A DNA stretch of 6,893 nucleotides, from positions 1 through 6,893 of the forward strand of contig DAOUSV010000076.1 in NCBI GenBank assembly GCA_030627065.1, in the 5' to 3' direction. The notes below the pieces were generated by a model. It saw nothing but the letters and a program-made list of their open reading frames with translations. It made no database searches and had not been told where the DNA came from. This document shows positions 1 through 5,836 of this stretch, one piece after another. The position numbers and the translations under genes were made by a program. Every line of letters begins with the position of its first letter. Position 1 is the first letter of the stretch. This stretch comes from Piscirickettsiaceae bacterium. Its GTDB lineage: Bacteria > Pseudomonadota > Gammaproteobacteria > Nitrosococcales > Methylophagaceae.

Positions 1-330
1 CCTGATTTTAAACAAATTGATGCCTCATTAGAATGTGGCGCGCCTGTTATTGAGTTACATACCGGCCGTTATGCCGATGCTGAAACAGCGGCGGAAACTG
101 AGCATGAATTACAGGTCATTATTAGTGCTGTTGAATATGCCCATAATTTGGGGTTACATGTAAATGCCGGCCATGGCCTGAATTATCATAATGTGGATAA
201 GATTGCAGAAATTCCTAATATTATCGAACTTAATATTGGTCATGCCATTGTTACTCGTTCGGTTTTTACTGGCTTTCAATCAGCTGTACGTGAAATGAAA
301 CAATTAATGTTGGAAGCGCGCCGGGGATGA
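1..330 (+). CDS. pdxJ: Pyridoxine 5'-phosphate synthase PdxJ, C-terminal part (5' end outside window)
   Basis: PdxJ condenses 3-amino-2-oxopropyl phosphate with 1-deoxyxylulose 5-phosphate to give pyridoxine 5'-phosphate, the ring-forming step of DXP-dependent vitamin B6 synthesis in the cytoplasm. The reading frame is open from base 1 and gives 109 residues, roughly the last 45% of a protein that is about 243 residues in E. coli. Visible family motifs are IELHTGRYA near residue 18, [15 protein letters not shown] near residue 50 (the active-site loop with the conserved His) and [11 protein letters not shown] near residue 75, followed by the usual C-terminal helix ending LMLEARRG. The stop overlaps the acpS start as ATGA. 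The pdxJ-acpS order is that of the rnc-era-recO-pdxJ-acpS cluster, so recO probably lies upstream. Nothing suggests damage; the truncation is only the window edge. Confidence 0.97.
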   Translation, partial: PDFKQIDASLECGAPVIELHTGRYADAETAAETEHELQVIISAVEYAHNLGLHVNAGHGLNYHNVDKIAEIPNIIELNIGHAIVTRSVFTGFQSAVREMKQLMLEARRG

Positions 331-710
331 TATTTGGCATTGGTACCGATCTGGTTCATATTCCTCGAATGACTGCATTATTAGCCAAACACGGCGATAA
401 AATTGCACAAAGGATCTTGTCAGGCAATGAGTTTAAACAATTTCAGCAAGCAAAGAGTCCAGCTAATTTTTTAGCAAAACGATTTGCAGCTAAAGAAGCT
501 ACTGCCAAAGCATTAGGAACCGGCTTCCGTGATGGTTTGAGCTTGAGCCATATTGAAGTGATTAATGATCATAATGGCAAACCAGAATTACAGTTTAATC
601 AACGTGGACAAGCATTACTGACCGAGTTAAAGATTGGTCGAACAATGATTAGTTTAAGTGATGAGCATGAATATGCCCTTGCTTTTGTGACATTAATGGA
701 AGATGAATAA
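327..710 (+). CDS. acpS: Holo-[acyl-carrier-protein] synthase AcpS
   Basis: AcpS transfers the 4'-phosphopantetheine arm of coenzyme A to the serine of apo-ACP, activating it for fatty acid synthesis. The product is 127 residues (E. coli 126). Family motifs are in order: GIGTDLV at residues 4-10 with the Mg2+ ligand Asp8, the RFAAKEA signature at 52-58 with the second ligand Glu57, KALGTG at 61-66, and the C-terminal SLSDEHEYA at 109-117. The position usually held by Glu in the TDIVEI motif is His11 here, which I treat as ordinary family variation. The ATG overlaps the pdxJ stop (ATGA), so translation is probably coupled; a GGAAG about 10 bases upstream may help initiation. Its stop overlaps the cysM start as TAATG. 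Confidence 0.97.
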   Translation: MIFGIGTDLVHIPRMTALLAKHGDKIAQRILSGNEFKQFQQAKSPANFLAKRFAAKEATAKALGTGFRDGLSLSHIEVINDHNGKPELQFNQRGQALLTELKIGRTMISLSDEHEYALAFVTLMEDE

Positions 711-1597
711 TGAAACAATATCCTACAATTGACGCATTTATTGGCAATACACCCTTAGTTAAGTTGCAACGCTTGCCAGGTAAAACATCAAATACAATTT
801 TGGTTAAATTAGAGGGCGACAACCCAGCAGGATCAGTCAAAGATCGTGCTGTGATTAGCATGATTCGTCAGGCAGAAGTACGAGGCGATATTAAGTCAGG
901 TGATACCTTGATTGAAGCAACAAGTGGTAATACGGGTATTGCATTAGCCATGATGTCGGCTATTTTAGGCTATAAAATGATGCTTATTATGCCTAAAAAA
1001 ATGAGCATGGAGCGACGCGCATCCATGCGGGCATACGGTGCAGAACTTATTCTTACAGACAGCATGGAAGAAGCACGAGATTTAGCGTTAGAGATGCAAA
1101 GACAAGGTAAAGGAAAAGTCTTAAACCAGTTTGGCAATCTTGATAATCCTTTAGCGCATTATGAAACCACAGGGCCTGAAATCTGGCATGATACCGATGG
1201 TGAAATTACTCATTTTGTTAGCGCCATGGGTACAACGGGTACGATAATGGGGACATCACGATATTTGAAGGAACAAAATACCGATATTCAAATCGTAGGT
1301 GTAGAGCCTATTGATGGTGCTAGTATTCCGGGTATTCGTCGTTGGCCAAAAGAATACTTACCAACAATATTTGAAGCTGAACGTGTTGATAGCATGATTG
1401 AGATGGAACAGGATGTTGCCGAAGACACAATGCGACGATTGGCGACACAAGAGGGGATCTTTTGTGGCGTATCATCTGGAGGTGCCGTGGCTGCGGCGTT
1501 ACGTTTATCAGATCAAGTAGAAAATGCCGTGATTGTCAGCATTATCTGTGATCGAGGTGATCGCTACCTATCAACAGGTGTGTTTCCAGCAGAATAA
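710..1597 (+). CDS. cysM: Cysteine synthase B (O-acetylserine sulfhydrylase B)
   Basis: This PLP enzyme makes L-cysteine from O-acetylserine and sulfide; the B isozyme can also take thiosulfate to form S-sulfocysteine. The protein is 295 residues (E. coli CysM 303). Lys44 in PAGSVKDR is the PLP Schiff-base lysine, TSGNTG at 71-76 is the substrate loop, GTTGT at 174-178 binds the cofactor phosphate, and SSGG lies at 255-258. CysM is favoured over CysK by the short length, GIRRWPKEYLP at 208-218, and IICDRGDRYLST at 278-289 with Cys280, where CysK has Ser. The start is set by overlap with the acpS stop (TAATG) and by a GGAAG Shine-Dalgarno 7 bases upstream. In many gammaproteobacteria cysM is followed directly by rlmD and relA; here two envelope genes lie in between. 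Confidence 0.96.
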   Translation: MKQYPTIDAFIGNTPLVKLQRLPGKTSNTILVKLEGDNPAGSVKDRAVISMIRQAEVRGDIKSGDTLIEATSGNTGIALAMMSAILGYKMMLIMPKKMSMERRASMRAYGAELILTDSMEEARDLALEMQRQGKGKVLNQFGNLDNPLAHYETTGPEIWHDTDGEITHFVSAMGTTGTIMGTSRYLKEQNTDIQIVGVEPIDGASIPGIRRWPKEYLPTIFEAERVDSMIEMEQDVAEDTMRRLATQEGIFCGVSSGGAVAAALRLSDQVENAVIVSIICDRGDRYLSTGVFPAE

Positions 1598-1598
1598 G

Positions 1599-3653
1599 AT
1601 GCGACAATCCTTTCTCATGCTTTGTTGGCTTGTCATGCCCGTCATGGTAATGGCAAACAGCAGTATTGAGATTTCAATTGGACAGTGGTCACTCGATGAA
1701 ATTCAGGTAAAAAATGTAAGATCATCTTTTATATTAACAAAGAAAGGCTTAGGATTTAAAGCCTCAGCGGACAGCCTTCAATTAGCAGAACCAATAGGAA
1801 AGCTCAGAAACATAAAACTAAACTGTGATGAGTTAATCATTATTTCAGAGCAGTATTCTTGTGCGAAGGGCACTATTTTTTTTCAACAAAAAGAGCTTGG
1901 CAAACAAATTTTAGAGTTTGAAGTTGAAGCACATCCTGAAAAGAATAAGTATAAAATTGAAGTTGAACATTTTCAGCTTGATTCATCTCTATTTTCTATC
2001 ACTGCAATATTGAAAAATGATCAGTGGAAAGTATTTGCTGATACTAAACAGTTACAACTATCATCATTTATTGAATTTATTTCCCCGTATTTGAAACAAG
2101 AGCAACGTGAGAACCTCAGGAATTGGAGTGTTGATGGTGTAGTAAAGCTTGATCTCGATATACTGGGTAATAGTGAACAAATAACAGCAATTGGTTTAGA
2201 TCTTACTGGTGATGTTATAAATTTAAGTGATAGCGATGGTTTATATGTCAGCGAGGGGCTGTCAAATGCCTTGAGTTTAGAAGCGACAAAGGTGAAACAA
2301 GATTGGCAGTGGCAAATAGCATTAGATATTAATAAGGGGCAGGGCTATGTAGATCCTGTATTTATTGATTTTTCTGAAACGGGATTATCGCTTAAAGCGA
2401 AAGGGTGGTGGCTTGAAGAAAAATCCCGCCTGAATGTAAATGAAATGATAGTAAATCATGCCAACATTATGCAATTACAAGGTGATTTTAGTGCGGATAA
2501 GAATGGACTTATCGATGCAAGAATTGAGCTAGGTAAATCTAAACTGAGCCAACTTTATTCAATATGGGTGCAGCCTTTCACATTAGGCACTGCGATAGAT
2601 AATCTGGAACTTGCGGGTGATATTAGTGCTCATTTTCAGCAACACGATGAACAGTATCAATTAAAAATTGCATTAGATGAAGCCTTTGTGTCTGAACAAT
2701 CAGGACTTTTTAGTATAGATGCTTTGTCAGGAAGTTTAGCATGGACTAATGCTGACACGCCTGTAAATACGGCATTACATTGGCAAGGAGGCTCGGTTTA
2801 CGCACTGGCTTTGGGTAAGTCGAGTATTCAAGCCGAAGTTGTATCCTCATCATTATCACTATTAGAACCATGGACGTTGCCTGTTTTAGATGGTGAACTC
2901 ATATTGAATGATTTCACCTTTAATCACCAGCCGGATGATGCATCAACATGGGACTTTGAAGGTGAGTTACTACCTATATCAATGGAATCCTTAAGTGTGA
3001 CGTTGGGCTGGCCTTTATTGCATGGTCAATTGTCAGGTGTGATTCCTAAAGTGAGTTATGCCGAACATAAGATAAAGATAGACGGTGCATTAAAAGTAAA
3101 TCTATTTGAAGGTAGTACTATTATTCGAGATTTAGAGTTAGATATGCCCTTTGGTTCATTGCCTCAATTGAAAGCCAACATTAGTTTGAAAGGATTGAAC
3201 TTAGAAACACTCACTCGAACATTTGATTTTGGTAAAATAACGGGCAAGTTAGATGGCAAGATTAACAATCTTCGTCTTGCTAACTGGCAACCGGTACAAT
3301 TCGATGCTGTTTTTGCCACACCTAAAGGTGATAAGAGTCGTCGTCGGATCAGTCAAAAAGCGGTAGATAACTTATCTCAAGTCGGTGGCGGGCCTACAGG
3401 GATTTTACAACGCAGTGTTTTACGCTTTTTTGAGGATTTTTCTTATGAAGCGTTGGGTCTAAGTTGTCAGCTCCATAATCAAGTATGTGAAATGTCGGGG
3501 ATTGCTGAGGCTAAACAAGGCTATTATATTGTTAAAGGTGGTGGATTACCCCCACGGATCAATGTTGTCGGTTATACTCGTCGGGTAGATTGGCCAGATT
3601 TACTTGAACGCTTAAAAGCGGTAAGTCAAAGTTCAGGTGCTGTTGTTAAATAA
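1599..3653 (+). CDS. ydbH: YdbH-like (AsmA-superfamily) envelope protein, predicted lipid-transfer bridge component
   Basis: The product is 684 residues. An N-terminal export signal is visible (Arg2, hydrophobic core 5-18, likely cleavage after VMA at 17-19). Nearly everything after it looks like alternating beta strands, as in repeating beta-groove AsmA-like proteins. The C-terminal third carries blocks I recognise from the YdbH (DctA-YdbH) family: GWPLLHGQLSG at 470-480, TGKLDGKINNLRLANWQP at 548-565, GDKSRRRISQKAVDNLSQVG near 577-596, VLRFFEDFSYEALGLSC at 607-623, and GYYIVKGGGLPPRINVVGY near 641-659. E. coli YdbH (about 879 residues) works redundantly with TamB and YhdP in moving phospholipids to the outer membrane. 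Two close Cys pairs (76/88 and 623/630) could form disulfides. An in-frame ATG at 1533 would overlap cysM by 65 bases and bury the signal peptide, so the ATG at 1599, 1 base after the cysM stop, is preferred. Family assignment is from recalled motifs, with no search run. Confidence 0.85.
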   Translation: MRQSFLMLCWLVMPVMVMANSSIEISIGQWSLDEIQVKNVRSSFILTKKGLGFKASADSLQLAEPIGKLRNIKLNCDELIIISEQYSCAKGTIFFQQKELGKQILEFEVEAHPEKNKYKIEVEHFQLDSSLFSITAILKNDQWKVFADTKQLQLSSFIEFISPYLKQEQRENLRNWSVDGVVKLDLDILGNSEQITAIGLDLTGDVINLSDSDGLYVSEGLSNALSLEATKVKQDWQWQIALDINKGQGYVDPVFIDFSETGLSLKAKGWWLEEKSRLNVNEMIVNHANIMQLQGDFSADKNGLIDARIELGKSKLSQLYSIWVQPFTLGTAIDNLELAGDISAHFQQHDEQYQLKIALDEAFVSEQSGLFSIDALSGSLAWTNADTPVNTALHWQGGSVYALALGKSSIQAEVVSSSLSLLEPWTLPVLDGELILNDFTFNHQPDDASTWDFEGELLPISMESLSVTLGWPLLHGQLSGVIPKVSYAEHKIKIDGALKVNLFEGSTIIRDLELDMPFGSLPQLKANISLKGLNLETLTRTFDFGKITGKLDGKINNLRLANWQPVQFDAVFATPKGDKSRRRISQKAVDNLSQVGGGPTGILQRSVLRFFEDFSYEALGLSCQLHNQVCEMSGIAEAKQGYYIVKGGGLPPRINVVGYTRRVDWPDLLERLKAVSQSSGAVVK

Positions 3654-3660
3654 AGGAAGA
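3654..3660 (+). promoter_or_regulatory. Strong ribosome binding site of the YdbL-type lipoprotein gene
   Basis: The AGGAAGA run directly follows the ydbH stop and sits 4 bases before the ATG at 3665. It is the clearest Shine-Dalgarno in the window and fixes this start. By contrast the ydbH-like gene has only a weak AGAATAAG before its ATG and probably relies on coupling to cysM. The difference suggests that the lipoprotein is made in excess over its large partner, which is inference. Confidence 0.7.
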
Positions 3661-3664
3661 GTTT

Positions 3665-4261
3665 ATGAAATTTCTAAAGTGGTTAACAGGAAGCGCAGCT
3701 GGCTTAATGCTAGTGTCATGTGTGACAATCAATATCTATTTCCCAGCGGCTGCAGCAGAAAAAGCGGCTGATCGTATTATTGAGGATGTGTGGGGTCCCA
3801 CGGCAACACAAATTAAAGAAGATGTAGAGCCTGAACAGCATAGCTTATTCAAACAGCAATCAAATCTAGCAATAGCGGTATTAAACTGGATGGTACCGCC
3901 TGCTCAAGCAGAAGTGAACCTTAATGTTAGCTCTCCTGCGATCACTGCCATTCAAAATAAAATGAAAGCACGTCATTCAAGTTTAAAGCCTTATTATGCA
4001 AGCGGAGCTGTAGGTTTGACAGAAAATGGTTTGGTGACAGTACGCGATGCAAAAGCCATATCATTAAAAGATAGAAATAAAGTTAAAGGTTTAGTGGCTG
4101 ACGAAAATAAAGATCGTAATGCCTTATATGCTGAAATAGCTAGAGCTAATGGTCATCCTGAATGGAAAGCTGATATTCAATCGACATTTTCACGTCGTTG
4201 GGTGAGTAATTCTGCACCTGGATGGTGGTATCAAAATGGCGGTGCTTGGAAACAAAAATAG
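3665..4261 (+). CDS. ydbL: Lipoprotein with YnbE-like N-terminus fused to a YdbL (DUF1318) domain
   Basis: The 198-residue product begins with a lipoprotein signal peptide: Lys2 and Lys5, a hydrophobic stretch, then the lipobox LVSC with the lipidated Cys at 19. The next residue is Val rather than Asp, which predicts outer-membrane sorting. The mature N-terminus, VTINIYFP at 20-27 followed by a helix-like AEKAADRIIEDV, resembles the short strand plus helix of the E. coli lipoprotein YnbE. After a charged linker, residues 68-82 (hydrophobic, ending PPAQA) look like a second, internal signal-peptide sequence, and the DUF1318/YdbL domain follows: AIQNKMKAR at 93-101, GAVGLTENGLV at 114-124, GLVADENKDRNALY at 142-155 and the terminal PGWWYQNGGAWKQK. 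In E. coli, ynbE and ydbL are separate genes after ydbH; here one reading frame does both. It starts 11 bases after the ydbH stop. The DUF1318 call is firm; the YnbE equivalence is inference. Confidence 0.85.
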   Translation: MKFLKWLTGSAAGLMLVSCVTINIYFPAAAAEKAADRIIEDVWGPTATQIKEDVEPEQHSLFKQQSNLAIAVLNWMVPPAQAEVNLNVSSPAITAIQNKMKARHSSLKPYYASGAVGLTENGLVTVRDAKAISLKDRNKVKGLVADENKDRNALYAEIARANGHPEWKADIQSTFSRRWVSNSAPGWWYQNGGAWKQK

Positions 4262-4270
4262 GTAGAGAAC

Positions 4271-4397
4271 TTTGTACGAGTCGTCTTTTCTGCCATACCT
4301 GCATTAAAAATAGTCTCAAAATGCTCATTTACATTAGTAAACTGTGCTTTTTCGACTATTTCTGCCTTGTTATGACAAAAAATACTTATCGTACAAA
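4271..4397. repeat. 127-bp near-palindromic intergenic element (ERIC/MITE-like)
   Basis: The ends are perfect 9-bp inverted repeats, TTTGTACGA at 4271-4279 and TCGTACAAA at 4389-4397. The two arms match each other almost throughout when one is reverse complemented: GTCTTTTCTGCCATA (4283-4297) against GTATTTTTTGTCATA (minus strand, 4385-4371), AAATAGTC (4308-4315) against its complement at 4354-4361, and TTTAC (4328-4332) with GTAAA (4337-4341) around a 4-base ATTA centre. It would fold into one long, slightly bulged hairpin. No long ORF with coding character lies inside. No clear target-site duplication is seen beyond a possible AC on both sides. Size and shape resemble the ERIC/MITE class, but the sequence is not the ERIC consensus as I remember it. 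It lies 9 bases past the lipoprotein stop and is probably transcribed. Confidence 0.75.
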
Positions 4398-4425
4398 ACC
4401 CTCCATTAGATATTGTAGTTAATCT

Positions 4426-4465
4426 GAAGTCCAGTGAGGTATTAACATCACTGGATTTTCTGTTT
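4426..4465 (+). terminator. Rho-independent terminator closing the pdxJ-to-ydbL operon
   Basis: A perfect 8-bp stem (TCCAGTGA at 4430-4437 with TCACTGGA at 4448-4455) encloses a 10-base loop. It can extend outward by four more pairs including two G-U pairs, and is followed by TTTTCTGTTT. It lies 165 bases after the lipoprotein gene and only 23 bases before the rlmD ATG. The stem has moderate G+C and the T-tract is broken by CTG, so termination may be partial. Confidence 0.75.
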
Positions 4466-4488
4466 GTGAATAGTAGAGAATAAATTAA

Positions 4489-5829
4489 ATGGCACGACGT
4501 AATCGTAGTAGAAGACAAAAAGTATCACAAGACCCAGTAGAAGCTCAAATCGAATCCTTATCTCATGATGGACGAGGCATTGCTAGAATAGAAGGAAAAA
4601 CAGTGTTTGTTGATGGTGCACTTGCAGGTGAAACGGTTAAGTTTCTCTATATAAAACAGCATAGCAAATACGATGAAGCTAAGACTATTGAAGTTCTTGC
4701 CAATCCAAGTGAAGATCGTGTTGAAGCAAAGTGCCAGCATTTTGGATTATGTGGTGGCTGTAGCTTGATGCATATGTCGCCAGAAGCCCAATTAAAACTC
4801 AAACAGAAGACCTTAGATGAACACCTCACTCACTTTGGCAAGTTACAACCACAAGAGTGGCTAGCGCCATTAACCGGGCCGCTATGGGGCTACCGTCGAA
4901 AAGCTCGCCTTGGTGTTAAGCATGTGGTGAAGAAAGATCGTGTATTAGTTGGCTTTAGAGAAAAAGGCACGCCATATTTAGCGGTACTGGAACAGTGTGA
5001 AGTATTAGATCAACGTGTGGGTGCACGTCTTGCCGAACTCGGTGAAATGATTGCTAAATTAGATGGACATAGCCGCATCGCGCAAATTGAAGTGGCGATG
5101 GATGATGAACATGTTGCCTTAATATTCAGAAACTTAGATCCATTATCACTGCAAGATCAACAAGCATTGATAAGTTATGGTCAGGCTAATGATTTATGGA
5201 TATATCTGCAATCAGGTGGCCCTGACACGGTTACTGCTATTTGGCCTGAAAATCCACAATTGAGTTATGCGCCAGAAGAAGGCTTGCAACTCGACTTTGC
5301 ACCGAGTGACTTTACTCAAGTGAATGCGGGCATTAATCACAAAATGATTCAACGAGCGATGGAGCTACTTGAACTATCTGAAGATGATCGCGTTTTAGAC
5401 CTATTCTGTGGACTAGGAAATTTCACACTGCCATTGGCAAAACGTGTGACAGAAGTGGTGGGCGTAGAAGGTGATGTATCATTAGTTCAACATGCAAAAG
5501 ATAATGCGACGAAGAATGATTTAACGAACGCCACATTTGAACTGGCTGATTTGACCAAAACAGAACTAAAAGATTATCCATGGGCAAAAGCAGGTTTTAA
5601 TAAGATACTATTAGACCCGCCTCGCAGTGGTGCATTTGAAGTATTACATCAATTAGCAGCGCTTGGTGCAGAACGATTAGTCTATGTGTCATGCAATCCT
5701 GCTACATTAGCGCGTGATGCGGGAGAGTTAGTCAATAAACATGGCTACACACTCGTTTCAACAGGCGTGATGGATATGTTTCCTCATACTACACATGTTG
5801 AATCTATTGCCTTATTTGTTAAAGTTTAA
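4489..5829 (+). CDS. rlmD: 23S rRNA (uracil-1939-C5)-methyltransferase RlmD (RumA)
   Basis: RlmD methylates U1939 of 23S rRNA using S-adenosylmethionine. The product is 446 residues (E. coli 433). A basic N-terminus is followed by a TRAM RNA-binding domain at about 14-75 (IESLSHDGRGIAR, VFVDGALAGE). Cys82, Cys88, Cys91 and Cys170 match the 4Fe-4S ligands. The SAM-binding Rossmann part contains FTQVNAGIN at 275-283, VLDLFCGLGNFTLPLA at 302-317 and LDPPRSG at 375-381. Cys402 in YVSCNPATLARD is the catalytic nucleophile and Glu438 in HVESIALF the general base. All expected catalytic residues are present. The start ATG at 4489 has only a weak AGAG upstream but gives a natural N-terminus. The gene follows a terminator closely and is convergent with ppsA. 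Confidence 0.96.
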   Translation: MARRNRSRRQKVSQDPVEAQIESLSHDGRGIARIEGKTVFVDGALAGETVKFLYIKQHSKYDEAKTIEVLANPSEDRVEAKCQHFGLCGGCSLMHMSPEAQLKLKQKTLDEHLTHFGKLQPQEWLAPLTGPLWGYRRKARLGVKHVVKKDRVLVGFREKGTPYLAVLEQCEVLDQRVGARLAELGEMIAKLDGHSRIAQIEVAMDDEHVALIFRNLDPLSLQDQQALISYGQANDLWIYLQSGGPDTVTAIWPENPQLSYAPEEGLQLDFAPSDFTQVNAGINHKMIQRAMELLELSEDDRVLDLFCGLGNFTLPLAKRVTEVVGVEGDVSLVQHAKDNATKNDLTNATFELADLTKTELKDYPWAKAGFNKILLDPPRSGAFEVLHQLAALGAERLVYVSCNPATLARDAGELVNKHGYTLVSTGVMDMFPHTTHVESIALFVKV

Positions 5830-5836
5830 GCAAACG

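Noticed and set aside
649..861. Minus-strand 70-codon ORF over the acpS/cysM junction
   Set aside because: It is a shadow of two well-supported plus-strand genes with no recognisable product.
1533..1598. Earlier in-frame ATG for the YdbH-like gene
   Set aside because: It overlaps cysM by 65 bases and would place 22 extra residues before a clear signal peptide. The ATG at 1599 gives the expected exported N-terminus.
4222..4422. Plus-strand 66-codon ORF overlapping the end of the lipoprotein gene
   Set aside because: It is out of frame with the lipoprotein gene, has no ribosome binding site and runs through the palindromic element.
4367..4423. Candidate promoter pieces for rlmD (TTGTTA at 4367, GATATT at 4409, GTTAAT at 4418)
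   Set aside because: No pair has both acceptable hexamers and a 16-18 base spacer, so calling a promoter would be guesswork.
4231..4518. Minus-strand 95-codon ORF across the lipoprotein 3' end, the intergenic region and the rlmD start
   Set aside because: It overlaps real genes at both ends, and its middle is the translation of the palindromic repeat. Composition looks non-coding and no family is recognisable.
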